64,000 nucleotides of DNA from Parabacteroides faecis (GTDB taxonomy: Bacteria > Bacteroidota > Bacteroidia > Bacteroidales > Tannerellaceae). The position numbers and the translations under genes were made by a program. The stretch lies in NCBI RefSeq assembly GCF_014647375.1, contig NZ_BMPB01000007.1, positions 310,001-374,000 of the forward strand, given 5' to 3'. Of the stretch, positions 7,796 to 17,449 are shown in pieces. The notes beneath the pieces were generated by a model. It had not been told where the DNA came from, searched no databases, and saw only the letters and a list, made by a program, of their open reading frames with translations. Position 1 is the first letter of the stretch. Every line of letters begins with the position of its first letter.

Positions 7796-9091
7796 ATGAG
7801 ATTTGACGAATTGGATTTGGAAGAGGCCGTATTAGACGGACTCGATGCTATGAATTTTCAGGAAACGACACCTGTACAGGAATTAACGATTCCGGTAATA
7901 TTAGAAGGGAAGGATATTATCGCCTGTGCACAAACCGGCACAGGAAAGACGGCGGCATATGTACTGCCTCTGATCAATGAATTAAGTAAGGGAAATCATC
8001 CTGACAATGCCGTTAATGCCGTTATTATGGCACCAACCCGTGAGCTGGCCCAACAGATAGACCAGCAGATAGAAGGATTCACTTATTTCGTTCCGGTATC
8101 GGCTGTGGCCGTATACGGCGGAACTGACGGGGTAGCCTGGGAACAACAAAAACGAGGTATGGAAATGGGTGCCGATATTGTTATCGCCACTCCGGGACGT
8201 TTATTATCGCACCTGAAACTGGGGACTGTAGACCTTTCACAGGTTTCCTATTTCGTGCTCGATGAAGCCGACCGCATGTTGGATATGGGATTTTACGACG
8301 ACATTATGCAGGTATATAAACAACTGCCTCCTACGTGTCAGACTATTATGTTCTCCGCCACCATGCCTCCCAAAATCAGAACATTAGCAAAAACAATTCT
8401 GAAAAACCCCGAAGAAGTTAAAATCGCCATCTCACGTCCACCGGAAACAATCATGCAAACGGCTTATATTTGCTACGATCCTCAAAAACTAAAGATACTT
8501 GAAGATCTGTTCCAGCAAAGCCGTCCGCAGCGTGTCATTATTTTCTCTTCCTCCAAAATGAAAGTGAAAGAGCTTGCCTCTACCCTGAAACGGATGAAGT
8601 TCAATGTAGCAGCCATGCATTCCGACCTGGAACAGTCTCAGCGCGAAGAGGTGATGAAAGAATTTAAAAACGGACACATCGACATACTGGTCGCTACCGA
8701 CGTTGTTTCACGCGGTATCGATATCAATGACATCAAACTGGTAGTCAATTATGATATACCTCACGATCCGGAAGATTACGTACACCGCATTGGTCGTACT
8801 GCACGCGGTACCGGTGGCGAAGGATTAGCTATCACATTTATCAGTATAGAAGAACAGGCACAGTTCAAACGCATCGAAAACTTCCTGGAAAAAGAGGTTT
8901 ACAAAATCCCTATTGATCCGAAGTTTGGCGAAACACCCTTGTACGAGCCTGAGAAATATGGAAATATGCGTCGCGGACGCGGACGTCCACGTAAAGAAGG
9001 TAACAACGGTGGAGGAAGAAATCAGGGAAACCGTCCGGGAGGAAAACCCAATAACGGAAACCGCCGCGGAAGACCTAAAAAAGAATCCTGA
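7796..9091 (+). CDS. DEAD-box ATP-dependent RNA helicase
   Basis: 431 residues with all helicase motifs in order: Q-motif near residue 20, AQTGTGKTAAY (motif I), PTRELAQQ (Ia), TPGR (Ib), DEAD (II), SAT (III), VATDVVSRGIDI (V) and HRIGRTAR (VI). A basic, glycine-rich low-complexity tail (about residues 385-431, GRGRPRKEG and similar) probably binds RNA. It unwinds short RNA duplexes in ribosome assembly or mRNA turnover; RhlE/CsdA-like, but the exact orthologue cannot be decided. Single-gene unit with its own terminator, convergent with rho. Confidence 0.95.
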   Translation: MRFDELDLEEAVLDGLDAMNFQETTPVQELTIPVILEGKDIIACAQTGTGKTAAYVLPLINELSKGNHPDNAVNAVIMAPTRELAQQIDQQIEGFTYFVPVSAVAVYGGTDGVAWEQQKRGMEMGADIVIATPGRLLSHLKLGTVDLSQVSYFVLDEADRMLDMGFYDDIMQVYKQLPPTCQTIMFSATMPPKIRTLAKTILKNPEEVKIAISRPPETIMQTAYICYDPQKLKILEDLFQQSRPQRVIIFSSSKMKVKELASTLKRMKFNVAAMHSDLEQSQREEVMKEFKNGHIDILVATDVVSRGIDINDIKLVVNYDIPHDPEDYVHRIGRTARGTGGEGLAITFISIEEQAQFKRIENFLEKEVYKIPIDPKFGETPLYEPEKYGNMRRGRGRPRKEGNNGGGRNQGNRPGGKPNNGNRRGRPKKES

Positions 9092-9120
9092 AAGAATATC
9101 AAAATACAGGTAAACAAAAA

Positions 9121-9149
9121 GGGATGCATTTAATATGCATCCCTTTTTT
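9121..9149. terminator. Bidirectional terminator between the helicase gene and rho
   Basis: GGGATGCAT (9121-9129) and ATGCATCCC (9135-9143) form a perfect 9-bp stem flanked by A5 on the left and T6 on the right, so it can serve both convergent genes. Confidence 0.85.
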
Positions 9150-9167
9150 ATATGTTTCTGTTTTGAA

Positions 9168-11207
9168 TTATCCGTTCATGGAAGCCAGGAATTCCATATT
9201 ATCATAAGTCTGTTCCATACGTTTCTTCACAAACTCCATCGCTTCGATCGAGTTCATATCCGACAGATATTTACGAAGTATCCACATACGGTTCAATGTA
9301 CTTTCATCCTGCAACAGATCATCGCGGCGAGTACTTGAAGCTGTGATATCGACAGCCGGATAAATACGTTTGTTAGACAACTTACGATCCAACTGTAACT
9401 CCATATTACCTGTACCTTTAAACTCTTCAAAGATCACGTCGTCCATTTTTGAACCGGTTTCTGTCAATGCTGTTGCCAGGATCGTCAGGCTACCGCCATT
9501 CTCAATGTTACGGGCAGCACCGAAGAAACGTTTCGGCTTCTGCAGCGCGTTCGCATCCACACCTCCGGAAAGAACTTTACCGGAAGCAGGCTGAACTGTA
9601 TTGTAAGCACGTGCCAGACGAGTGATAGAATCCAGAAGGATAACAACATCATGGCCGCATTCTACCATACGTTTAGCCTTGTTCAATACGATCTCGGCAA
9701 TCTTCACATGACGTTCTGCCGGTTCATCGAAAGTAGAAGCGATCACTTCCGCATCTACACTACGAGCCATATCGGTTACTTCTTCCGGACGCTCATCGAT
9801 CAACAGGATGATCATATATACCTCCGGATGGTTCGCTGCAATTGCATTGGCGATATCTTTCAGCAACATAGTCTTACCGGTCTTAGGCTGTGCCACGATC
9901 AGACCACGCTGACCTTTACCGATCGGAGAGAACAGATCGACTACACGAACTGCTATATTATCATATACTTTCGGAGCTTTACGAGCCGTCAGCATGAACT
10001 TTTCATCCGGGAAAAGCGGTGTCAGATGATCGAAAGGAACACGGTCGCGCACATCTTCCGGCGAACGGCCATTGATCTTATCGACTTTTACCAGCGGGAA
10101 ATATTTTTCACCTTCCTTCGGAGGACGGATAGCACCTTCCACCACATCACCGGTCTTCAGACCAAACAATTTGATCTGCGATTGTGATACATATATATCA
10201 TCCGGAGAAGTCAGGTAGTTATAATCCGAAGAACGCAGAAAACCATAACCATCCTGCATCATTTCCAAAACACCCGTACCGATCAGAATTCCATCGAACT
10301 CGTACTGTTTTTCCTGCGATGCGTTATTGTTGCGCTGATTATTGTGGTTATTCTGATTGTTCTGTCTGTTATTATTCTGACGAGGAGCGTTTTGCTGCGG
10401 CTGTGCTTGCTGCGGCTGCTGAGGAGCATTCTGCTGTTCAGGCTGTTGCGGAGCAGCTTTTTCCGGTTTGGCCGGCGAAGGAGAGAACGGGAAAAGTTGA
10501 TCGAGCACCGACTTGGTGTCAGGATGTCTGAATACAACTCTCTTGGGTTCGTTTGCTGCCGGGGTTTCAACAGCCGGGACTTCAGTGGCTTCCTGTACCG
10601 GTACTGTCGGAACTTCAGGAGCGGCTTCTACTACCGGCAATTCCTCCGGAGCACCTTCAACCACAACCGGTGGTAATAAAGGCTTTTCCACAACTACTTC
10701 CGTAGAGACAGTTTGAGGAGTCTTAGTAACCTTCACCTCATCTGTCTGATTAGCCGGAACAGCTGCACCTGCCACTTTTTCTTTCTTTTCAATGCGTACT
10801 CTTTTCTTACGCTCGGGTTGTTCCTTCTTTTCCGCAACAACCGCTGCTTTCTTTTCTGCAACAACCGCTACTTTCTTTTCTGCAACCGGCTCTGTGGCTT
10901 CAGGAGCTACAACCGCAGCCGTTTCGGACTTTGCAGCTTTAGGTTTGCTTTCGGCTTTCGGAGCTTTTGCAGCAGCCGTTTTAGAAGGTTTCTTCGCTTT
11001 CGTCTGCTTTTCTGCTTTCTTAGCTTCTTTTTCTTTCTCCTTTTCTGCCTGTAAACCTGCATAAGAGATAGCCTGTTCATCAAGAATACGATAAACAAGT
11101 TCTTCTTTTTTCAAAGAACTTATCTTCTTAATTCCCAACTCTTCCGCTATACTCTGCAATTCAGGAAGGAGTTTTTCATTTAGTTCTAGAATGTTATATT
11201 TCTGCAT
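9168..11207 (-). CDS. rho: Transcription termination factor Rho with long disordered N-terminal insert
   Basis: 679 residues from ATG 11207 ([13 protein letters not shown]), against about 420 in E. coli. Residues 1-45 form the Rho N-terminal helical domain; about 45-310 is low complexity, first Lys/Ala-rich, then Pro/Val/Glu-rich, then Gln/Asn-rich; the cold-shock RNA-binding domain follows ([13 protein letters not shown]) and then the RecA-like ATPase with P-loop [18 protein letters not shown] and [13 protein letters not shown]. The hexamer ends transcription of untranslated RNA. In Bacteroides thetaiotaomicron the equivalent disordered region has been reported to drive phase separation of Rho; that is family knowledge, not shown here. 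The leader is long (about 160 nt), suggesting autoregulation. Confidence 0.97.
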   Translation of the reverse strand: MQKYNILELNEKLLPELQSIAEELGIKKISSLKKEELVYRILDEQAISYAGLQAEKEKEKEAKKAEKQTKAKKPSKTAAAKAPKAESKPKAAKSETAAVVAPEATEPVAEKKVAVVAEKKAAVVAEKKEQPERKKRVRIEKKEKVAGAAVPANQTDEVKVTKTPQTVSTEVVVEKPLLPPVVVEGAPEELPVVEAAPEVPTVPVQEATEVPAVETPAANEPKRVVFRHPDTKSVLDQLFPFSPSPAKPEKAAPQQPEQQNAPQQPQQAQPQQNAPRQNNNRQNNQNNHNNQRNNNASQEKQYEFDGILIGTGVLEMMQDGYGFLRSSDYNYLTSPDDIYVSQSQIKLFGLKTGDVVEGAIRPPKEGEKYFPLVKVDKINGRSPEDVRDRVPFDHLTPLFPDEKFMLTARKAPKVYDNIAVRVVDLFSPIGKGQRGLIVAQPKTGKTMLLKDIANAIAANHPEVYMIILLIDERPEEVTDMARSVDAEVIASTFDEPAERHVKIAEIVLNKAKRMVECGHDVVILLDSITRLARAYNTVQPASGKVLSGGVDANALQKPKRFFGAARNIENGGSLTILATALTETGSKMDDVIFEEFKGTGNMELQLDRKLSNKRIYPAVDITASSTRRDDLLQDESTLNRMWILRKYLSDMNSIEAMEFVKKRMEQTYDNMEFLASMNG

Positions 11208-11373
11208 ATTGAGAAGTGAGTAATAAAAACGGCACACGATGAAAGATTGTACAACACGTGCTTACCGCTATCATTGTATCTTAATAGTTTTTGATAATAA
11301 AAATTTCAATGTAAAAACCGGATTGTCTAGCTAATTTGAATCATTAGTAACACATCTGCGGAGTAAATCAGTG

Positions 11374-11381
11374 CAAATGTA
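11374..11381 (-). promoter_or_regulatory. Promoter of rho
   Basis: On the minus strand TACATTTG matches TAnnTTTG. It predicts a 5' leader of about 160 nt before the rho ATG at 11207. Confidence 0.6.
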
Positions 11382-11394
11382 AAAACATTTTTAG

Positions 11395-12735
11395 TTATTC
11401 TGTCATTTTTGTCGAAAAAAAATTCACAATTAGCACACTCTTAGTCGTTTTGTCGAGACAAAAGCGGTTATCGGAGCGCTCTCCTACAATCCAGATAATG
11501 TTTTCGCCGCTACAAAGGAGCCACGTCCGCTCCTTATCCATACGGCTGAATTTATGATCGGAAAAATAATCACTCAGTTTCTTACGGCCTTTCATCCCAA
11601 AAGGAATGAACCAGTCTCCTTCTTTCCATTTACGTAATGTCAGGGGAAAAGAGAGTTTGTCGTAATCGAAATAAGCGATATGCTTATCTTTCCGGATACT
11701 GAAGTCAGTAGTAATAACAGATTTAAAGAAAGAAAGTTCAATCGGACCGTGCCAGATATCTTCCATAATATCTTCTGCCGTAAACGTATATTCCATAGTC
11801 TCCCCCTGATCTTTGGGCTCCAACAGCAAATACTCACGATCTTTCAATAAACAAAATCCGAGAGAATAAAACATTTTACCCGACTCTCTCTCCAATGAAC
11901 GGAATACATCATCGGCTACCTGGCGGGAAAAACCATAAGGCTTCAACAACTCATATAAAATCGTTGCAGGAGAAGGATATCGGAGCAAGCGGGCAATCGG
12001 GATACGGTTCCCCTCTTTCATCAGTTCTTTACGGGCTTTTTCCACCTCATGCAGGTAGATGGTTTCGGTTTCTGCCAAATGGTCGGCAGTGCGCGCTATA
12101 GCCGATTTGACGGAAGGATTCAATTCTTCCAGCAAAGGAAGTACACGAAGACGAATAAAATTACGTGTATAAGCATCCGAGAGGTTTGTGCTGTCGGTAA
12201 CATACGGCAATTGCTGTTCTTCCAGCCAGTCCAGTATCTCACTACGGCTGACCGTCAGCAGCGGACGCACCACATGGCCGTTTTTCGGACGAATACCACC
12301 CAGTCCCCGAATCCCTGTCCCCCGCACCAGGTTCATCAATACAGTTTCCACGCTATCGTCGCGATGATGGGCCACAGCGATAGCCTGTGCACCCAAACGT
12401 TGCCGCATCTCTTCAAACCAGCTGTAACGGAGTTCACGGGCTGCCATCTCGATAGAAAGATGGTGCTCTGCCGCATAAGCAACGGTATCAAAATCTATTT
12501 TATGAAAAGGCACCTGCAGGCTGCAGGCCATATCTTCGGCAAACTGTTCATCTCTGACAGACTCATCGCCACGCAAATGGAAATTACAATGCAGAGCCAT
12601 ACAGGGATAATCCAGCTGTACGAGCAAAGCAAGCAAAGCAACCGAATCAGCTCCTCCACTCAACCCGACCAGCACAGGCTTGTCCCCCGACAACAACTGC
12701 TGTTTTTCGATATATGCACGAACAATATTCCTCAT
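11395..12735 (-). CDS. tilS: tRNA(Ile)-lysidine synthase
   Basis: 446 residues. The N-terminal N-type ATP pyrophosphatase domain has the SGGADS PP-loop near residue 26-31 and the family motif HHRDDSVETVLMNLVRGTGIRGLGG region further on. The C-terminal third holds the TilS substrate-binding domain (LRKWKEGDWFIPFGMKGRKKLSDYF). The enzyme converts C34 of the AUA-reading tRNA-Ile to lysidine, which is essential for decoding. The stop lies 14 nt upstream of the rho promoter; its own promoter was not identified. Follows the zinc-ribbon gene in the same direction with a hairpin between them. Confidence 0.95.
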   Translation of the reverse strand: MRNIVRAYIEKQQLLSGDKPVLVGLSGGADSVALLALLVQLDYPCMALHCNFHLRGDESVRDEQFAEDMACSLQVPFHKIDFDTVAYAAEHHLSIEMAARELRYSWFEEMRQRLGAQAIAVAHHRDDSVETVLMNLVRGTGIRGLGGIRPKNGHVVRPLLTVSRSEILDWLEEQQLPYVTDSTNLSDAYTRNFIRLRVLPLLEELNPSVKSAIARTADHLAETETIYLHEVEKARKELMKEGNRIPIARLLRYPSPATILYELLKPYGFSRQVADDVFRSLERESGKMFYSLGFCLLKDREYLLLEPKDQGETMEYTFTAEDIMEDIWHGPIELSFFKSVITTDFSIRKDKHIAYFDYDKLSFPLTLRKWKEGDWFIPFGMKGRKKLSDYFSDHKFSRMDKERTWLLCSGENIIWIVGERSDNRFCLDKTTKSVLIVNFFSTKMTE

Positions 12736-12748
12736 CTGCCGTATAAAA

Positions 12749-12792
12749 TTATGGCTTTAGCCAAACATATTATAATTCAGCTAAAGCCATAA
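12749..12792 (-). terminator. Hairpin between the zinc-ribbon gene and tilS
   Basis: TTATGGCTTTAGC (12749-12761) is perfectly complementary to GCTAAAGCCATAA (12780-12792), and on the minus strand it is followed by AATTTTATAC. A moderate intrinsic terminator; readthrough into tilS is likely because no other tilS promoter is evident. Confidence 0.6.
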
Positions 12793-12815
12793 GCTTTTAT
12801 CTACTGTATCAGTTT

Positions 12816-13580
12816 TTATTCTTCCACACCTGCCAGTTCCGGGTCGATCATGATACGTCCGCAATATTCGCAAACAATCACTTTCTTACGCAACTTGATA
12901 TCCATCTGTTTCTGGGGCGGGATCTTATTGAAGCAACCACCGCAGGCATCACGCTGGATATAAACAACAGCCAAACCATTGCGTGCACCCTTACGGATAC
13001 GTTTGAAAGCAGTAAGCAAACGAGGCTCGATCGTTGTCTCCAACTTTTTAGCCTTTTCGCGTAATCTTTCTTCTTCCTGCTTGGTTTCGGAAATAATCTC
13101 TTCCAGTTCGCTCTTCTTCTGAACCAGGTCAGCTTTACGACCGTCCAGTCTTTCAGAAAGCTGGGCAATCTCTTCTTTCTTATGGTTAATCGACTCACCG
13201 AATTCACGTATCTTCTTTTCAGAAAATTCGATCTCAAGTCCCTGGAATTCGATTTCCTTCGACAAGTTATCAAATTCACGGTTATTGCGCACGTTATCCA
13301 GTTGCGATTTATATCTCTCGATCAGTCCGGTAGATTCTGTAATTCTGTGTTTCTGTTCAACAACAGCATTCTCATAATCCTGGATCTCCGACTGATAGTT
13401 CTGAAGACGGGTTTCCAATCCTGCAATCTCATCTTCCAGGTCCTGAACTTCCAGGGGAAGCTCTCCACGAAGCGTTTTGATCTTATCAATTTCAGTCATC
13501 ATCGTCTGAAGTTGATAGAGCGTAGAAAGCTTTTCTTCAACTGTATACTCTTTTTCAGCTGATTGTTTATCTGTAGCCAT
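12816..13580 (-). CDS. Coiled-coil protein with C-terminal C4 zinc ribbon
   Basis: 254 residues. Residues about 10-190 are almost wholly predicted coiled coil (repeated Glu/Lys/Leu heptads), and the C-terminal ~50 residues hold a C4 zinc ribbon: CGGC near 208-211 and CEYC near 236-239. This is the architecture of the widely conserved zf-RING_7 (PF02591-type) proteins. The molecular role is not firmly established. Start ATG 13580 lies 1 nt from the stop of the upstream Nif3-like gene, and a promoter box within that gene (13629) could give independent expression. Confidence 0.85.
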   Translation of the reverse strand: MATDKQSAEKEYTVEEKLSTLYQLQTMMTEIDKIKTLRGELPLEVQDLEDEIAGLETRLQNYQSEIQDYENAVVEQKHRITESTGLIERYKSQLDNVRNNREFDNLSKEIEFQGLEIEFSEKKIREFGESINHKKEEIAQLSERLDGRKADLVQKKSELEEIISETKQEEERLREKAKKLETTIEPRLLTAFKRIRKGARNGLAVVYIQRDACGGCFNKIPPQKQMDIKLRKKVIVCEYCGRIMIDPELAGVEE

Positions 13581-13581
13581 T

Positions 13582-14679
13582 CTATAAATATTTTACCGGG
13601 TTTGAATTAACATTCGAAAAATGTACGGCAAAGGTAGGGAATTTTTTCGATATTATGTTATAAAAGATGTCTTTTGTACATACTTCGGATTCATAGTGGC
13701 CTATTACAGCCAGCAGAATACGATCCTCCACATCATAAAAGTCATTGTATTTAGCCTCTCCTGTAATGAACACGTCGGCACCGTACGCAATCGCATCTTT
13801 CACAAGGAACGCTCCGCTGCCACCACACAACGCCACTTCACGTATCGGCTTGCCAGTGAAGGCGGAGTGCTTTACGCAACCGACCTGAAACAGGTCTTTT
13901 ATCCGTTGCAGAAAGGCCAGTTCATCCTCTTCTTCCGGCAACTCGCCCACTACGCCCGAACCGACCTGTTCCCACGTATTGTTTAAAGGGTAAAAATCGA
14001 ATACCGGCTCCTCATACGGATGAACGGAAAGCAAAGCGCGTGTTATCGTAGGCTTACGGAAAGCAGGCAATATCGTTTCGATACGGATTTCGCGTTCAAC
14101 ATGCAACTCCCCTACTTCACCGCAAAACGGATTTGTACCTTCTCCTGCACGGAAAGTTCCGCTCCCTGTCAGGTTAAAACTGCACGAATCATAAGCCCCG
14201 ACAGTTCCGGCACCTGCGTTGAACAATGTGGTTCGCACCAGTTCGGCATAAGCTTCAGGCACGAATGTAACCAGTTTCAACAGAGCGCCTTTCTGCGGAC
14301 TCAACACACGCACGTTTTCCAAACCGATCAGTTCGGCCAGACGAAAATTCACACCGCCTGCAGCATTATCGAGATTGGTATGGGCAGCGTAGACCACCAG
14401 GTCATACTTGCATGCCTTCATCATACAACGCTCGATATAAGTCGAACCGGTCAACGATTTGAACGCTTTAAAGGCTAAAGGATGATGAGAAATAATCAGA
14501 TTACACCCCAGTTCTATCGCCTCATCCACCACCTCTTCAGTGACATCGAGGCAAAGAAGCGCACCGGTGGCAAGCTGGTTTACATCTCCAACCTGTACAC
14601 CTGCATTGTCAAAGCTTTCCTGCAATGGCAACGGAGCGTATTGCTCTAATTCTTTCAGTACATCCTTTATCCGTATCAT
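13582..14679 (-). CDS. Nif3-like dinuclear metal-centre protein
   Basis: 365 residues from ATG 14679 (MIRIKDVLKELEQ). The metal-binding signature IISHHPLAF is near residue 62-70 and the C-terminal GHYESE motif near 330. The middle of the protein (about 125-235) contains the PII-like inserted domain seen in the longer members of the family. The family forms toroidal hexamers with two metal ions per subunit; its physiological reaction is not settled (GTP cyclohydrolase I type 2 is a legacy name). Ten nt downstream of aspS and probably co-transcribed with it. Confidence 0.9.
   Translation of the reverse strand: MIRIKDVLKELEQYAPLPLQESFDNAGVQVGDVNQLATGALLCLDVTEEVVDEAIELGCNLIISHHPLAFKAFKSLTGSTYIERCMMKACKYDLVVYAAHTNLDNAAGGVNFRLAELIGLENVRVLSPQKGALLKLVTFVPEAYAELVRTTLFNAGAGTVGAYDSCSFNLTGSGTFRAGEGTNPFCGEVGELHVEREIRIETILPAFRKPTITRALLSVHPYEEPVFDFYPLNNTWEQVGSGVVGELPEEEDELAFLQRIKDLFQVGCVKHSAFTGKPIREVALCGGSGAFLVKDAIAYGADVFITGEAKYNDFYDVEDRILLAVIGHYESEVCTKDIFYNIISKKFPTFAVHFSNVNSNPVKYL
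13629..13636 (-). promoter_or_regulatory. Internal promoter for the zinc-ribbon gene
   Basis: Minus-strand TACCTTTG, an exact TAnnTTTG match, lies inside the 3' end of the Nif3-like gene, 49 nt before the zinc-ribbon ATG. Confidence 0.5.
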
Positions 14680-14689
14680 AAGCAATAAA

Positions 14690-16447
14690 TTATTCTTTTA
14701 CGTCTACTTTCAGGCACAGTTCATCCAATTGCGAATCGTCGATAACCGACGGAGCATCGAGCATGACATCGCGGCCGGAGTTGTTCTTCGGGAAGGCGAT
14801 GCAATCGCGAATCGAATCGAGACCGGCAAACAAAGACACCCAACGGTCGAGACCATAAGCCAGACCTCCGTGAGGGGGTGCACCATATTTGAAAGCATTC
14901 ATCAGGAAGCCGAACTGAGACTGTGCTCTCTCTTCGGTGAATCCCAGCAACTGGAACATCTTATCCTGCAATTTGCTGTCATGGATACGGATAGAACCTC
15001 CACCCACTTCAACACCATTGATAACCATATCGTAAGCATTGGCACGTACAGCACCTGTATCACTATCCAACAGCGGAATATCCTCGGGCTTCGGAGAAGT
15101 AAACGGGTGGTGCATCGCATAAAAACGCTGATCTTCTTCACTCCACTCAAACAACGGAAAGTCTACAACCCACAGGCAGGCAAACTTATTCTTGTCGCGC
15201 AACCCTAACTGGCTTGCCACTTCAAGACGTAATTCGCAAAGTTGTTTGCGTGTTTTCATTGCATTATCACCGGAAAGAATCAGGATCAGATCGCCCGGTT
15301 TTGCACCGAAGGCATCTTTCATCTGCTGCAACGTTTCCTGTGTATAGAATTTGTCTACACTCGATTTTACGTTACCGTCGGCTTCCACACGGGCATACAC
15401 CATGCCCTTTGCTCCCACCTGCGGACGTTTTACAAACTCGGTCAGCGCATCCAATTGCTTACGTGTATAAGTAGCTGCCCCTTCGGCGCAGATACCGCCG
15501 ATATAAGCTGCATCGTCGAATACCGAGAAACCATGACCTTTCATGATATCCATCAGTTCGACAAACTTCATTCCGAAACGCAAATCGGGTTTATCGCTTC
15601 CGTAATATTTCATTGCATCGTGCCAGGTCATACGCTGGAACGGTTCTTTAATCTCAACACCACGAATTACGTTGAACAGATGTTTCGCCATTCCTTCGAA
15701 GATATTCAAGACATCTTCCTGCTCAACGAAACTCATTTCACAGTCGATCTGTGTAAATTCCGGCTGACGGTCGGCACGCAGGTCTTCGTCACGGAAACAT
15801 TTAACGATCTGGAAATAACGGTCGAAACCAGACACCATCAGCAACTGTTTCAAGGTCTGCGGAGACTGTGGCAATGCATAGAACTGTCCCGGATTCATAC
15901 GTGAAGGAACCACAAAATCGCGTGCACCTTCGGGAGTAGAATTTACCAGAACCGGAGTTTCCACTTCAAGGAATCCCTGTTTATCCAGATAGTTACGAAC
16001 CTCAAAAGCCATGCGGTGACGCAATTCGAGGTTCTTGCGAACAGCATTACGACGCAAATCCAGATAACGGTATTTCATACGCAGGTCATCGCCTCCGTCC
16101 GTTTCGTCTTCGATCGTGAAAGGAGGAGTAACAGCCGCATTCAATATATTCATTTCCGAAACGATCAACTCGATATCTCCTGTCGGGATATTTTTATTCT
16201 TGCTGGAGCGTTCTCTAACCGTACCTGTTACTTGAATAACATATTCACGTCCCAGTTTATTTGCCTTTTCGCAAAGATCTGCATCCACTTCCTGATTGAA
16301 TACCAACTGGGTTATACCATAACGGTCGCGGAGATCGACAAATGTCATACCGCCCATCTTACGAGTTCTCTGCACCCATCCGGCTAAAGTAACCACCAGA
16401 CCTTCGTCTGCCAGGCGCAAGTTTCCACATGTTCTTGTTCTATACAT
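14690..16447 (-). CDS. aspS: Aspartyl-tRNA synthetase
   Basis: 585 residues, the normal length of bacterial AspRS. An N-terminal OB-fold anticodon-binding domain (about 1-110) precedes the class II catalytic core with [10 protein letters not shown], motif 2 [19 protein letters not shown] and motif 3 GLAYGLDRW. The GAD insertion domain, a feature of bacterial rather than archaeal enzymes, sits between motifs 2 and 3. It charges tRNA-Asp; whether it also charges tRNA-Asn is not decidable here. First gene of a unit with the Nif3-like and zinc-ribbon genes. Confidence 0.97.
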   Translation of the reverse strand: MYRTRTCGNLRLADEGLVVTLAGWVQRTRKMGGMTFVDLRDRYGITQLVFNQEVDADLCEKANKLGREYVIQVTGTVRERSSKNKNIPTGDIELIVSEMNILNAAVTPPFTIEDETDGGDDLRMKYRYLDLRRNAVRKNLELRHRMAFEVRNYLDKQGFLEVETPVLVNSTPEGARDFVVPSRMNPGQFYALPQSPQTLKQLLMVSGFDRYFQIVKCFRDEDLRADRQPEFTQIDCEMSFVEQEDVLNIFEGMAKHLFNVIRGVEIKEPFQRMTWHDAMKYYGSDKPDLRFGMKFVELMDIMKGHGFSVFDDAAYIGGICAEGAATYTRKQLDALTEFVKRPQVGAKGMVYARVEADGNVKSSVDKFYTQETLQQMKDAFGAKPGDLILILSGDNAMKTRKQLCELRLEVASQLGLRDKNKFACLWVVDFPLFEWSEEDQRFYAMHHPFTSPKPEDIPLLDSDTGAVRANAYDMVINGVEVGGGSIRIHDSKLQDKMFQLLGFTEERAQSQFGFLMNAFKYGAPPHGGLAYGLDRWVSLFAGLDSIRDCIAFPKNNSGRDVMLDAPSVIDDSQLDELCLKVDVKE

Positions 16448-16542
16448 CTTAAATAAGATTTATTTGTTTTAATTCCATGAATCAAAAGTATACATACAAT
16501 GCATCTGTAAAATACTATTGTACTCTACGCGCAGCCGGTTTG

Positions 16543-16550
16543 CAAAGATA
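16543..16550 (-). promoter_or_regulatory. Promoter of aspS
   Basis: Minus-strand TATCTTTG matches TAnnTTTG exactly; predicts a leader of roughly 90 nt. Confidence 0.6.
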
Positions 16551-16727
16551 ATACTATATTCATTAACTGTAATAATTTCATTGAAATTAAAAGAAAAACA
16601 GGACAACCGGACCAAAGGTACTTACGATTATTTAATGCAAAACAACTGTCATACTATCATAAATACACCTGGATTTTATCACGTAGTATATTGTTTATTT
16701 TCAATAACATAACGACTTATTTCCGTT

Positions 16728-16812
16728 GAGACCCGGGTCTGTCAACCCTTTACACCCGGGTCTCGGCACCGTTCAAACCCGGATGTAAAAAGCATTCAAA
16801 TGAGGGTCTCGG
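16728..16812. repeat. GAGACCCGGGT repeat cluster
   Basis: GAGACCCGGGT (16728-16738) is exactly complementary to ACCCGGGTCTC (16754-16764) across a 15-nt spacer. Degenerate further units follow: AACCCGGATGT near 16776-16785 and GAGGGTCTCGG at 16802-16812. GC-rich island in AT-rich DNA. No function recognised. Confidence 0.7.
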
Positions 16813-16936
16813 AGAAATAATCCGCTTACTCTTCGCAAAAAATCCTATTACATCACTAAAAAAAGAAACCTGTTTAATATAAAACAACCCACCGACTACA
16901 CTTTCAGGTACCTTATTTTTTCGATAAACGGGAAGA

Positions 16937-17051
16937 TATGACAGTTAAATGAGGATTATGATAGTTGCCATGATAGTTATTTCATGCAACTATCATAATC
17001 ATATACATTGACTTTCAATCCACACAAAAGAAAAATGAGAGTATGATAGTT
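16937..17051. repeat. Iterated TATGATAGTT repeats including a 14-bp inverted repeat
   Basis: Five copies of TATGAYAGTT or near variants: 16937, 16957, 16969 and 17042 on the plus strand and 16988-16997 on the minus strand. GATTATGATAGTTG (16954-16967) and CAACTATCATAATC (16987-17000) form a perfect 14-bp inverted repeat with a 19-nt spacer. Looks like an array of protein-binding sites or a decayed repeat element. Confidence 0.7.
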
Positions 17052-17120
17052 TATTTTCAAAAAACAAATCAGGGAAAGAGAACTTCCGGATAAGATATAT
17101 TATAGAGATTTAAAAATAAA

Positions 17121-17152
17121 AAAGAGAACCAACTAAACCGTTGATTCTCTTT
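17121..17152 (-). terminator. Terminator of tRNA-Pro
   Basis: AAAGAGAACCAAC and GTTGATTCTCTTT form a 13-bp stem with one mismatch, and on the minus strand it runs into TTTTTTATTTTT. Confidence 0.8.
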
Positions 17153-17157
17153 CTCTG

Positions 17158-17232
17158 TCGGGGTACCAGGATTCGAACCTGGGACCCCCTGCTCCCAAAG
17201 CAGGTGCGCTAACCGGACTGCGCTACACCCCG
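17158..17232 (-). tRNA. tRNA-Pro, anticodon TGG
   Basis: 75 nt, full cloverleaf on the minus strand. Acceptor CGGGGTG pairs with TACCCCG, T-loop GGTTCGAATCC, and anticodon loop TTTGGGA closed by CCTGC/GCAGG gives anticodon TGG (Pro). Discriminator base A; CCA is not encoded. A promoter lies 32 nt upstream. Confidence 0.97.
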
Positions 17233-17263
17233 TTTTACAACCCCTTTATTGTTGATTGCGGTG

Positions 17264-17271
17264 CAAAGGTA
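17264..17271 (-). promoter_or_regulatory. Promoter of tRNA-Pro
   Basis: Minus-strand TACCTTTG with TTTG at 17291-17294, a spacing of 19 bp, the canonical Bacteroidetes arrangement. Confidence 0.75.
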
Positions 17272-17395
17272 AGCATTTATTTTTATCTTCCAAATATTTC
17301 GTGTTCTTTTTTAATTGATTATTTTCGCATCTGTTTATTTACATGATTTAAAGGAAAGGAGGAAAAAGCAGCAGAAAGAAGAAGAATCGAACATG

Positions 17396-17418
17396 AACAT
17401 ATTGCAAACCAATATGTT
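17396..17418. promoter_or_regulatory. Palindrome in front of the recombinase gene
   Basis: AACATATTG and CAATATGTT are exact inverted repeats separated by CAAAC, ending 31 bp before the recombinase ATG. An operator or recombinase-binding site by position; no regulator identified. Confidence 0.5.
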
Positions 17419-17449
17419 ATAATATAAACGTATCAACATTGAAAACAGT

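Larger units (their letters stand above)
16448..17157. other. 710-bp gene-free stretch with two families of short repeats
   Basis: No plausible gene on either strand. It contains the aspS promoter (16543-16550), a GAGACCCGGGT inverted repeat region (16728-16812), a cluster of TATGATAGTT repeats (16937-17051) and the terminator of tRNA-Pro (17121-17152). Composition is AT-rich outside the repeats. Confidence 0.8.

Noticed and set aside
9651-11054. Several plus-strand ORFs opposite rho
   Set aside because: They are the complement of the rho coding sequence; their Phe/Ser/Arg-rich composition mirrors its Lys/Glu-rich stretches.
16518-16712. 64-residue plus-strand ORF upstream of aspS
   Set aside because: It begins within the leader and promoter of aspS, has poor codon use and no family features.
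16728-17051. CRISPR array
   Set aside because: Units are 10-11 bp, irregularly spaced and partly inverted; there are no spacers of uniform length and no cas genes.
16937-17449. Invertible promoter or att site controlled by the recombinase
   Set aside because: The inverted repeats are too close together to flank a promoter segment and no duplicated tRNA-Pro 3' end is seen next to the recombinase.
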